64,000 nt of DNA from Elephas maximus indicus (taxonomy: Eukaryota; Chordata; Mammalia; Proboscidea; Elephantidae), in NCBI RefSeq assembly GCF_024166365.1, contig NC_064821.1, forward strand, positions 47,271,093 through 47,335,092, in the 5' to 3' direction. Below the pieces are notes generated by a model. That model was given only the letters and a program-made list of their open reading frames with translations. It was not told where the DNA came from and searched no databases. Below, piece after piece: positions 45,673 to 56,842 of this stretch; the first letter of the stretch is position 1; each line of letters begins with the position of its first letter. The translations under genes were made by a program, and so were the position numbers.

Positions 45673-45895
45673 AGCAGAAGTATGTGATGATGGGTTAGAG
45701 AAATAGGCAAACTAGTGTCATTGTGTTCACTTTAGAGAAAAATGGCTGCTTACTGTGCAGGGAAGACAACATTACTGTCCTTGTGGCATGTAGCTGTGAA
45801 GTAACTACACAGAGATTTATTTCTCAGCCTACAAACTCTGTGCCCTTACATTTCAGAAACTTGTCTGCAGAATAAACAGGACATTTAGCAAACTA
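45673..45895 (+). other. PARK7: PARK7 3' UTR
   Basis: A short UTR of about 220 bases. It ends after the polyadenylation signal AATAAA (45871-45876), with cleavage expected about 15-25 bases later. Confidence 0.85.
45871..45876 (+). terminator. PARK7: PARK7 polyadenylation signal
   Basis: Canonical AATAAA in gcagaataaacagg. A T-rich downstream element (ttgttgcttcttttgtcttt) follows at about 45900. Confidence 0.85.
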
Positions 45896-45899
45896 ATGA

Positions 45900-46345
45900 T
45901 TGTTGCTTCTTTTGTCTTTTGTCTCCTATTTTGTGAATCCACATTCATTATCGGCCCCATTTGCAGCTCTTAGCCGTTGACACAGATACTGAAATAAGAG
46001 AACAGTGAATGCATCTTGTATGTGAAGGAGGAAAAGCATAAAAGCAGAGATTTAAGAGGCTTGTGATTTTTCTCCCTTTCATTAACTGTGTTTTTCATGT
46101 GCTGTTAAAGAATGCCAATGAAGATGGCTGCAGTGGTGAATTTTTGTAAACCAATTCCTTTTTCCCATGATGGAAAGAGCCCTCAGATGGAATTGAAAGC
46201 TCTTCCAGGCTGGCTGCGCCTGTTTTCCCATCCACAGGTAACAGCACCAGTTTCCTTGTGAAACCCCCCACACCCACTGTGGTGTGCTTGGGTAAAGCAT
46301 GCTCCGAGTAGGCATGTGACAAGGCCCAGCCAACTAGAGCCTTGT
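45900..46345. other. Intergenic downstream of PARK7
   Basis: No gene or recognised repeat. Three overlapping minus-strand frames of 72-84 codons look like chance. Confidence 0.4.
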
Positions 46346-46346
46346 T

Positions 46347-47023
46347 CACCTACTCCTCGCTTAACCACTGTCTCGTTATCTGACATTTTATGTTTAGACA
46401 ATAGTAAAATATCTAATTAAATCCCTTTAAAGCCAAGTAAGGACCCATGTGTTTGAGTGAGAGAGCGCCTCCTTCCTGAGCCCCAATTCCTTTATCCCAC
46501 CTCTCTCCCCAGTCTTGGATGCAAATAAAGTTAAAAGAGAAAACATAAAAGGCTGAGTGCTGGGGCCTTGGGCCATTAACCTGCACAGGTTCTCCTCAGC
46601 CAGCCTACAGGCTGGTGGCTGCCCACTGTAGGTGCAGAGCTGCCGCTGACCCTATGATCCACCGTTTACGTGCTTGAGGGCACCAGGGCCAGCTGGTGGT
46701 AGTCCCAGGTAGTTGGGTATTTACGTGGAGAGAAGAACTCTGTGTGGGTCAGGGTAGGGTGGGTACCCCTCAGCTGCAAATCCTAACGCAGTCACTTCTG
46801 CCTGTGCTTTGAAATGGCACAAGCGGACTCACAAGCCCAAAGTATGGAAGTCACAAAGGTGAGCTGCTGCCAACGGTGGCTGCAGGGGAGGGAGCAGCCC
46901 CGTGGGGGCGCTGCTTCCTAAAGGCCCCCTGGAGCCTGAGGAGTATTTGGTTGCACAACACTGACTTTTGCATAACGACCTAGTTTTTGGAACCTAGCCA
47001 TGTCAATAAGTGAGGAGTGGGTG
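46347..47023. mobile_element. Possible DNA transposon with terminal inverted repeats
   Basis: cacctactcctcgcttaa (46347-46364) and ataagtgaggagtgggtg (47006-47023) are inverted repeats matching at about 15 of 18 positions. Next to them are ccactgtctcgttat and cataacgacctagt, the kind of text seen at the ends of Tigger-like elements. The middle shows no transposase. Confidence 0.4.
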
Positions 47024-47065
47024 TATGCCCCTGACCACATGACCCGGGTGAGATCAGTTAGCTGG

Positions 47066-47549
47066 TGTCTTAGTCAACTAGTGCTGCTATAACAGAAATA
47101 CCACAAGTGGATGGCTTTAACAAAGAGAAGTTTATTCTCTCACAGTCCAGTAGGCTAGAAGTCCAAGTTCAGGACTTAGGCTCCAGGGGAACGCTTTCTT
47201 TCTCGGCTCTGAAGGAAGGTCCTTGTCATTCATCAGCCTTCCCTTGGTCTGGCAGCATCTCAGCACAGGAACCTCAGGTCCAAAGGACGCACTCCGCTCC
47301 TGGTGCTGCCCTCTTGATGGTATGAGGTCCCAATGTCTCTCTGTTCACTTCTCTCTTTTATATCTCAAAAGAGATTGGCTTAAGACACTATCTAATCTTG
47401 TAGACCTCATCAATATAACCGCTGCTAACCCATCTTTACTACATCATAGTGATGCGGAAGATAAAATGGTAGACAATCATAAATACAATGAAGTCATGAC
47501 CTAGCCAAGTTGACAGATACTTTGGGTGGACACAGTTCAGTCCATGACA
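47066..47549 (-). mobile_element. MaLR (MLT1-like) solo LTR
   Basis: tgtcttagtcaactagtgct ... ggacacagttcagtccatgaca; begins TG and ends CA. It is the same family as 28.18 kb and 59.23 kb. Confidence 0.78.
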
Positions 47550-47975
47550 GCATGTGAGCTTCAGTTCTGAGGCCTCCGACAGAGCACCTGGTGTTCTCTC
47601 TGCCAGGGTGACTGAGAGGATATGTTTTAAGTGTGCAGCTGCTGGCAGCCATCTTGTCACTGTGAGGACGAACTGCTGAAAATGGCACCAGCACAGGGAT
47701 GGAGACGGAGTGCTGTGATAGTGCTTCACCCGAAGACCCTGAATCACCTGAGCAAGAACAACTCGATTTAGTAGCAGAAGGCAGTGAGTTACTTTCACTT
47801 TTTATTTGTGTTTGTCACTTTTAAGAGACTGAATAATACAGGAGGGAGGAATTCAGTAGTGGTCAGGCATTATAAAAATGGATCTTTTTAATGTTCAGAG
47901 TGACGTTTTGCTGTATGTTCCTGATCATTGGAATCCTTTCATTCCTTCTGTTCCTTTCCCTCTTTCTTGCGGTGA
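47550..47975. other. Intergenic, no recognised feature
   Basis: No gene or known repeat. Confidence 0.4.
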
Positions 47976-47977
47976 CA

Positions 47978-48213
47978 CAGTGCTAGGGGTCAGTAAACAT
48001 TTTCTTAAAGGACCAGCCAGATAGGAAATATTTTAGGCTTGTGATTACGCTCTGTCGCAAGGACTCAACTGAACTCTCCTTGTACAGTGAAAGTAGCCAT
48101 TGACCATACATTGAGGAATGAGCATGGCTGTGTTCCAGTAAAACTTCATTGAAAAAACAGGTGGCAGTGGGTATTTGACACTTAGGCTATGATTTGTTGA
48201 CCGCTGGCCTGGA
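47978..48213 (+). mobile_element. hAT-type DNA transposon (MER family)
   Basis: ggggtcagtaaacattttct, tgttccagtaaaacttcatt and tgatttgttgaccgctg. It has inverted ends and matches the 41.4 kb copy. Confidence 0.7.
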
Positions 48214-48234
48214 AGACAAGACAAATGTTAATTT

Positions 48235-51200
48235 GTGTGTGTGTGTGTGCTTTAAGTGAAAGTTTACAACCCAAGTCAGTCTCTCATACAAAAACTTACA
48301 TACACCTTGCTATATACTCATAGTTGCTCTCCCTCTAATGAGACAGCACACTCCTTCCCGCCACTCTATTTTCATGTCCATTCGGCCAGCCGCTGACCCC
48401 CTCTGCCCTCTCATCTCTCCAGACAGGAGCTGCCCACATAGTTGATCCCAGAAGCTCACTCTTCACCAGTATCGTTTTCTATTTCATAGTCCAGTCCAAT
48501 CCCTGCCTGAAAAGTTGACTTTGGGAATGGTTCCTGTCTTGGGCTAACAGAAGATCTGGGGACCATGACCTCTGGGGTCCTTCTAGCTGCAGACCATTAA
48601 GTCTGGTCTTTTTACCAGTATCTGGGGACTGCACCCCACTGCTCTTCTGCTCCCTCTGGGGTTCTCTGTTGTGTTCCAAGTCAGGGCAGTCATCGGTTGT
48701 TGCTGGGCACCATCTAGTTCTCCTGGCCTCAGGCTGATGGAGTCTCTGGCTTCTGTGGCCCTTTCTGTCTCTTGGGTTCATAATTACCTTGTATCTTTGG
48801 TGTTCTTCATTCTCCTTTGCTCCAGGTGGGTCGAGACCAATTGATGCATCTTAGATGGCCACTTGCTAGTGTTTAAGACGGCAGAAGTTACTCTTCGAAG
48901 TGGGATGCAGGATGTTTTCTTAATAGATTATATTATGCTAATTGACTTAGATGTTCCCTGAAACCATGGTCCCCAAACCCCTGCCGCTGCTACACTGGCC
49001 TTCGAAGCATTCAGTTTATTCAGGAAACTTATTTGCTTTTGGTTTAGTCCAGTTGTGCTGACCTCTCCTGTATTATGTGTTGTCTTTCCCTTCAACACTA
49101 AAATAGTTCTTATCTACTATCTAATTAGTGAAACCCCTCTCCCTCCCTCCCCACTCTCATAACCATCAAAGAATATTTTCTATTTCAACTGTTTTTCAAG
49201 TTCTTACAATAGTGGTCTCATACAATATTTGTCCTTTTGCAACTGACTAATTTCAATTAGCATAATGCCTTCCAGATTCCTCCATGTTATGCAGTGTTTC
49301 ATGAATTCATCATTGTTCTTTATCGATGTGTAGTAATCCATGTATGAATATACCATAATTTATTGATCCATTCATTCGTTGATGGGCACCTTGGTTGCTT
49401 CCGTCTTTTTGCTATTATAAACAGTGCTGCAGTGAACATGGGTGTGCATATATCTGTTCGTGTAAAGACTCTTATTTCTCTAGGGTATATTCCAAGGAGT
49501 AGGATTGCTGTATGATAGTTCTATTTCTAGCTTTTTAAGGAAGTGCCAAGTGGATTTCCAAAGTGGTTATACCATTTTACATTCCCACCAGCAGTGTATA
49601 AGTGTTCAGTCTCTCCACAGCCTCTCCAGAATTTATAATTTTGTGATTTTTGGATTAATGTCAGCCTTGTTGGAATGAGATGGAATCTCATTGTAGTTTT
49701 GATTTGCATTTCTCTAATGGCTAATGATCATGAGCATTTCCTCATGTATCTGTTAGCTATCTGAATGTCTTCTTTAGTGAAGTGCCTGTTCATATCCTTT
49801 GCCCGTTTTTTATTTGGGTTGTCTTTTTGTAGTTTTTGCAGTATTGTTTAGATTTTAGAGATCTGACGCTGATGGGAAGTGACATAGCTAAAAACTTTTT
49901 CCCAGTCTGTAGGTAATCTTTTTACTCTTTTGGTGAAGTCTTTGGATGAGCATAGGTATTTGATTTTTAGGAGCTCCCAGGTATCTAGTTTTTCTTCTGC
50001 ATTGTTAGTAATGTTTTGTATACTGTTTATGCCATGTATTAGGGCTCCTAGCATTGTCCCTATTTTTTCTTCCATGATCTTTATCATTTTAGATTTTATA
50101 ATTAAGTCTTTGATCCATTTTGAGTTACTTTTTGTGCATGGTGTGAGGTATGGGTCTTGTTTCATTTTTTTGCAGATGGATATCCAGTTATGCCAGCACC
50201 ATTTGTTAAAGAGACTACCTTTTCCCCATTTAGCTGACTTTGGGCCTTTGTCAAATATCAGCTGCTCATATGTGGATGGATTTATGTCTGGGTTCTCAAT
50301 TCTGTTCCATTGGTCTATGTATCTATTGTTGTACCAGTACCAGGCTGTTTTAACTACTGTGGCAGTATAATAGGTTCTCAGATCAGGTAGAGTGAGGCCT
50401 CCCACTTTGTTCTTCTTTTTTCAGTAATGCTTTACTTATCCGGGGTGCCTTTCCCTTCCATATGAAGTTGGTAATTTGTTTCTCCATCTTATTAAAAAAT
50501 GTCATTGGAATTTGGATCAGAACTGCATTGTATATAGATGGCTTTTGGTAGAATAGACATTTTTACAATGTTAAGTCTTCCTATCCATGAGCAAGGTATG
50601 CTTTTCCACTTATGTAGGCCTCTTTTGGTTTCTTGCAGTAGTGTCTTGTAGTTTTCTTTGTATAGGTCTTTTACATCTCTGGTAGGATTTATTCCTAAGT
50701 ATTTTATCTTCTTGGGGGCTCCTGTAAATGGTATTGATTTGGTATTTCCTCTTCAATGTTCTTTTTGTTGGTGTAGAGGAATCCACCTGATTTTTGTATG
50801 TTTACCTTGTATCCCAATACTCTGCTGAAATCTTCTCTCAATTTCAGTAGTTTTCTTGAGGATTCCTTGGTTTTCTGTGTATAAGATCATGTTGTCTGCA
50901 AACAGAGATGTTTTTACTTCTTCCTCGCCAATCTGGATGCCCTTTATTTCTTTATCTAGCCTAATTGCTCTGGCTAGGACCTCCAGCACAATGTTAAATA
51001 AGAGTGTTGATAAAGGGCATCCTTGTCTGGTTCCCGATCTCAATGGGAATGTTTTCAGGCTCTCTCCATTTAGGGTGATGTTGGCTGTTGGCTTTGTATA
51101 AATGCCCTTTATTATGTTGAGGAATTTTCCTTCTATTACGATTTTTCTGAGAGTTTTTATCATGGATGGGTGTTGAACTTTGTCAAATACCTTTTCTGCA

Positions 51201-51337
51201 TCAATAGATAAGATCATGTGGTTCTTGTCTTTTGTTTATATGATGGAGTTCATTAATTGTTTTTCTAATGTTGAACCATCCCTGCATACCTGGTATGAAT
51301 CCCACTTGGTCATGGTGAATTATTTTTTTGATATGAG
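48235..51337 (-). mobile_element. Afrotherian L1, 3.1 kb, 5'-truncated
   Basis: Antisense L1 with its 3' UTR (48250-49080), the end of ORF2 (piece 49848-50405) and the RT region (piece 50753-51217). The RT box reads FADN instead of FADD. A TG-repeat (48236-48252) stands where the poly-A tail would be. Candidate target-site duplication atgttaattt (48225-48234) / atgttaaattt (51338-51348). A minus-strand frame at 48479-48781 within the 3' UTR starts at an ATG shared with the 24.8 kb copy. Confidence 0.92.
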
Positions 51338-51348
51338 ATGTTAAATTT

Positions 51349-51656
51349 TTTTTTAATGGAAATATATGCAATTCCACATTTTGGTAAGCACTTTGAAGAA
51401 TATAAAGAGAACGCTATGGGAGAGAATAGGAGAGACCTTATTTATTCACATGGGGGTACGGTAGGGTAGCCTTCTGAGAAGTGACATTTACGCTGAGACC
51501 TGAAGTAAGAACAGGGGTTGGGCTGGGGATAAGCCATTGAAAACACACAAAGTCTTTGTCCTCGTAGAGCCTATATCCTGGAGAAGGGAAAGAAAAACAT
51601 AAATTTAAGAAGATCTATGTCGGATAGGTATATCCCATGAAGAAAACTAAGGAGGC
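51349..51656. other. Intergenic, no recognised feature
   Basis: AT-rich; gaagtgacatttacgctgag and similar text suggest old repeat material, but I cannot assign it. Confidence 0.35.
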
Positions 51657-51862
51657 AAAAGGAGTGTTGGTTGTGCAGTGGTTAGGTGTTCACCTGTCAA
51701 CTGAAAGGTTGATGGTTTGAACCCACCCAGTGGCTCCACAGGAGAAAGACCTGGTGATTTGCTCCTGTAATGATTACAACCCAGGAGACCCTGTGGGGCA
51801 GTTCTTTTCTGTTTTTTGGGTTTCTATGAGTCGGAATCGACTTGACAGCATGTATCGATAAG
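51657..51862 (+). mobile_element. AfroSINE, long subtype
   Basis: ggagtgttggttgtgcagtg, ggagaaagacctggtgattt and atgagtcggaatcgacttga. Confidence 0.9.
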
Positions 51863-53357
51863 GAGTCAGGGTTAATGGGATTTCTGCAAGGTGGTTAAAG
51901 AAGGTATGGTGAGGGCATTCCTCCCTTTGGAAGTGAGGCCTCTAGACCTGCAGAACAAGGGGTTGTGGGGACAGGAAGCAAAAATTTGGAGATGGATCAC
52001 TAGGGGTTATAGTGAGTGGTACCAGTCCTATTTCCACCCCTTTATTCCTGGACTCATGAATCCTGGCTATGGGAGAAACAGCACCATATATTAGATGCTG
52101 GTTTAGAGCATATACATCCTCCTAGATAATATTGCCAACATCCCTGCAAGGTATTGCCACCTAGCTGGCACTGTAATTGTGTCTAGAAGGCCATTCCATC
52201 CTTCTATCAAGCCAGCTGCTTCAGGATGATGGGGAACATGCTAAGACAAATGAATTCCATGAGCATGGCTCATTGCTGCACTTCATTTGCTCATTGCTGG
52301 GCAATGCTGTGCAGGTATTATCACAGTGGATAAGGCATTCTGTAGGTCCATGATTGGTAGTTTTGTCAGAAGCACTGTGTGCAGGGAAGGCAAATCCATA
52401 TCCCTACTAAGTGTCTTCCCCAGAAGAACAAAATGCTGCCTTTTCCATGATGAAAGTGGTACAGTGTAATCACCTTGCCACCAGGTAGCTTGCTGATCAC
52501 CTCAAGGAATAGTGCCATACTGGGGACTCATATTGCCTGCTGGCCTATTGGGCATTCAGCAGTGACTATTGCCAGGTTGGCCTTGGTGAGTGGAAGTCCA
52601 TGTTGCTGAGCCCATGCATAACCTCCATCCCTGCCACCAAAGCCTCTTTGCTCCTGAGCCCATTTGGGCAATGACAGGAGTAGCTAGGAAGGAGAATGAC
52701 TGGTTTCCACAGAATACGTTATTCTACTCACTTGATTGTTAAAATCCATGTACCTCTTCCCCTTACTTTGTCACCGGTTTTTCAGTTATGTTCCTTCCAA
52801 GTCCTCGATCATCCAGCCAAACCATTTCCCACAGCCCGTGAATCAGTATGCAGTTGCATATGTGGCCATTTCTCCTTTCAAACAAAGTGAACAACCAGGT
52901 GCACTGCTCAAAGTTCTGTCCATTGTGAGTATTTCTTGTCACCACCATCCTTCAGGGAAGTCCCAGAAAGAGGCCACGGTGTTGCCGCTGTCCACTTCCG
53001 AGTGGTGCCTGCATATCACACAGAACTGTTTGTAGACCAGGCATGCATTTTCTCTTAGTGAACTCATCATAAGGAATTCCCTATGAGACCACAGGTGCAG
53101 ACTGGAAGCGGGGAGGTAATGTGACAGGAGTGGAGATCATGGGCATTCGAGCCACTTCCTCATGTAACTTGTGCCTTCGGATTCTGCTTGAGGCTGATGT
53201 CATATATAACACTTTCATTTAATGATGGAGTGCTACTGCGCATGTTTGACTTTAGGACTTGGTGGGTCAGACAACACCCAGTTCATGACGGGCAGTTCAG
53301 GCTGCATAGTGACTTGGTTGCCCATGGTTACATGTTTAGGCTCTACTAAGGCCCAGT

Positions 53358-53824
53358 GGCCCCCACGCATTTGTCAGTTTGTCGTACTATGGGGGCTTGC
53401 AATTTGCTGTGATACTGGAAGCTATGCCACCAGTATTCAAATACCAGCAGGGTCACCTATGGGGGACAGTTTTCAGGTGAGCTTCCAAACTAAGACAGAA
53501 TAGGAAGAAGGACCCGGCGGTCTACTTCTGAAAAGAATTAGCCGGTGAAAACCTTAGAATATCAGTGAAACATTGTCTGATATAGTGCTGGAAGATGAAC
53601 CCCTCAGGTTGGAAGGCACTCAACAGGTGATTGGGGAAGAGCTGCCTCCTCAAAGTGGAGTTGACCTTAATGATGTGGATGGAGTCAAGTTTTCGGAACC
53701 TTCATTTGCTAGTATGGGCTCAAGCATAACGATTATGAGAATGGTGCAGGACTGGGCAGTGTTTTGTTCTGTTGTACGTGGGGTCGCTATGAATCAGAAC
53801 TGATGCAACAGCACCTAACAACAA
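53358..53824 (+). mobile_element. Non-autonomous RTE derivative (5' region joined to 3' tail)
   Basis: The front (aaggacccggcggtctactt, aagagctgcctcctcaaagt) looks like an RTE 5' region and early ORF. It passes straight into the RTE terminus (tatgggctcaagcataacga ... cagcacctaacaacaa) without endonuclease or RT. The target sequence taaggcccagt flanks it (53347-53357 and 53825-53835). Confidence 0.75.
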
Positions 53825-53835
53825 TAAGGCCCAGT

Positions 53836-53988
53836 GGCACAGTGGTTAAGCATTCAGCTGCTAACCAAAAGGTCGGCAGTTGAAATCCATGAACTGCTCC
53901 TTGGAAACGCTACGGGGCAGTTCTCTGTCCTATAGGGTTGCTATGAGTTGGAATTGATTCAATGGCAGTGAGTTTGGTTTTTGGTTTT
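53836..53988 (+). mobile_element. AfroSINE inserted at the same target site
   Basis: ggcacagtggttaagcattc ... gagttggaattgattcaatg. It is flanked by taaggcccagt at 53825-53835 and 53989-53999. The SINE's first bases are similar to the target, so its exact 5' base is ambiguous. Confidence 0.9.
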
Positions 53989-56842
53989 TAAGGCCCAGTA
54001 ACAAGACAAAAGCTTTCTCAAAAGAAGAGCAGTTACCTGTAGAGGATGTCCGGGCTTTGCTCCAACATCCTATGGATTTGCACTGTGATTCACCAGTGCA
54101 GCATCTCCAAGTAGCATCTCTTTCTGCCACTGACACTTCAAGCACCGTGGGATCAGCTGGATCATGTGGCCCAAGTGGCACAGTGATATGCACGGCAGTC
54201 TGGGCCTGTTGCAGAGCTTTTTCTTGTTCTGGGCCCCACTCAAAACCAGTAGCTTTTTGTGTCACTTGATAAATAGGCTGGGGTAGCACACCCAAATGAG
54301 GGATATGTTGCCTCCAAAAACCAAAGAGGCCTACCAGGCGTTGTGCCTCCTTTTCAGTTGTAGGAGGGGCTAGGTGCAACAATTTACCCTTTACTTTAGA
54401 AGGAGTAGCTCAACATGTCCCACACCACTGGGCCCATAGAAATTTCACTGAGGCGGAAGGCATGTGAGTTTTTGTCAGGTTAATTTTCCATCTCTAGCAC
54501 ACAAATGTCTTAACAGTAAGCCTAGAAACATTGGTACTTCTTCCTTACTAGGTCTGGTGAGCATAATGGCATCAATGTAATGGACCAATGTGCCATCTTG
54601 TGAAAAGGAAAGGTGATCAAGTTCCCTGCTGACTAAATTATGACATAGGGCTGGAGAGTTGATATCTCTGAGGTAGGACACTGAATGTGTATTGCTAGCC
54701 TTGCTAGCTGAAGGCAAACTGCTTCTGATGGTTCTTTGAAACAAGTATGGAGAAAAACTCATTAGCCAGATCAGTAGCTGCATGCCAGCTACCAGGTGAT
54801 ACATTAATTTTCTCAAGCAATGAAACCACATCTGGAACAGCAGCTGTAATTGGAGTCACCGCCTGCTTAAGTTTTCGTTAATCCACTGTCATTCTCCAAG
54901 ATCCGTTTCTTTGCATAGGCCAAATAGGTGCGTTGAATGGGGATGTGGTGGGGATCACCACCCTTGCGTCCTTCAAGTCCTTGATGGTGGCAGTAATCTC
55001 TGCAATCCCTCCAGGAATGTGGTATTGCTTTTGGTTTACTATTTTCCCAGGTAGAAAAAAAAAAAAAGGTAGAGGCAGTTTTAATGGCTTCTGCTTGACT
55101 TTCTGTACCATAATAGCCTTTGCTTCACATGTCAGGGATCCAGTGTGGAGGTTCTGCCAATTGATGACTATGTCTATTCCAATTATGCGTTTTGGAACTG
55201 GGGAAATCACTAAAGGATGGGTTTGGGGACCCACTGGGCCCACTGTAAGACGGACCTGAGCTAAGACTCCATTAATAACCTGGCCTCCATACACCCCTAC
55301 TCTGACTAGTGGACCACATTGACATTTTGGATCTCCTGGAATTAGTGTCAGTTCAGAGCCAGTGTCCAGAGAATCCCTGAAAAGTCTGTTTATTTCCTTT
55401 TTCCCAATGAACAGTCACTCTCATGAAAAGGTGAAGTGGGCCTGTAAACTGGCTCGTCTGGGAATTGATTGAGGGGTGGTAACTCTCTATTTTGGAGATT
55501 CAAGTTAGACTGCCATTCACTTGACCTAGAATTCTTTCGCTTGTACAGATCAAGTAAATATTTAGTAAATTTCCCATCTCTTTCACTTCTAGGGACTCCG
55601 TGAGTAAGTAGCCAATGCCATAAGTCCATATGAGTCAGACTATTCTGATTACTGTTTTGACTCTGCTGTCCATTACTGTAGCCACACCCACCTAGCCTTT
55701 GTTAAGTGTCACAGCTTGGCCCCTGCCACCACCAGGTCCAGTCAGCCCCATTGTAGTTATGTGTCTTAATTCAGTTAGGGCAGTTCCCACTGTCAAACCT
55801 GACTTGCATAAAATAGCAATCATAGCAGTCATCAAGAATGCTAGGCCTCCCTTCGCAAATTTGTTTCTCAGCATTGTGGTAAAAGCTGTGTCCTCTGGGC
55901 ACTCCATGGGGCAGGCCTGTGGGTCCGACCTGATAAATCCATTCTAGTGTGCTGGTTTTCTTAAGACTTTGGGTATCTTCTTCTACGGTATACCAAGGTA
56001 GGTCTGTCATTTCAACTTAATTTAGAGTAAAAAAAAAAAGAGTAGGCCACCACTTAATCCATGCTTCAGTAAACTAACCAAGTAAACTATTAGATCCTTT
56101 TCTAACCTCTTGAGCTGAAACACTGAATGAAGAATGTGTGCTTAGTGGGCTAATAACAATAAACTCAAAGTGATCCACTTTATGTTCGTTGCACCATTTT
56201 CACACACCCTTAATAGCCATTCCTACACATATTTGCCAGATTTGTTTGTACCTATTAGAAAAACCAGGCAGTTCTTTTGGAGTGTAGCATACTTCCTCCT
56301 GGATCACACTTTGTACTTCACCTCTTGGGTCTTGGTGAGACTTTTGTTACAGGTCTAGAAGCAAATATGGGTGGTGTGCTTGGGTCCTGAGGACATTCAG
56401 CAATGTCTTGTAAGGCGTCTGCCCCAGGCAGTGCCCCAGAAAATGCCCCTGGCAATGTCTGAAACTACAAAGACTCTTCAGGCACAGCTGGGGTAAAACC
56501 ATCAGGTGGGAGTAAGGGTTCTTTCTGTTGGCAGGAGTGATGCAACAGAGTTTAGGGGCTCAATGTCCCCAGGTTCCTGATTATCTGCCCATATGTTCCC
56601 ATCTCAAGGCTCAGGATCCCATTTCTTCCCAATCCATGCACTCACTTTAGACACAATCTGAAGTTTGGAATTTAATTGGCTTATAATTCAGCCATTCTTT
56701 CTATAAGACTCTGAGTTTGGTTTTCGGCAATGTCAGTTCTAATACTACAAGAAATAAGGTTTTCTTTCAGGGCAGAAGTGGCAAATTTCAGGTCTTTTAT
56801 GTGGCACTCTAGCTGTGACTCTGAAGCCCTGAGCTCATCTCT

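Larger units (their letters stand above)
51870..56840 (-). mobile_element. Decayed endogenous retrovirus (gag-pro-pol), antisense
   Basis: Read on the minus strand, gag-like frames lie at 55390-56840. They include a stretch (56700-56840) that looks coiled-coil. A protease with a DTGSE active site lies near 55360, then the RT (54475-55294), RNase H (53930-54382, continuing at 53000-53346) and integrase, where AAGLIEGWN near 52200 marks the catalytic Glu region. Stops and frameshifts break every gene. The RT box reads YIDA, so a catalytic Asp is lost. No env and no paired LTRs were found. RNase H is interrupted by two retroposons (53358-53988). The RT and connection sequences resemble class III (ERV-L-like) or a related group; the class is uncertain. 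Confidence 0.8.

Noticed and set aside
49930-50370. 146-codon plus-strand frame
   Set aside because: It is the antisense shadow of L1 ORF2 at 49848-50405.
54933-55259. 108-codon plus-strand frame
   Set aside because: It is the antisense shadow of the ERV protease/RT region.
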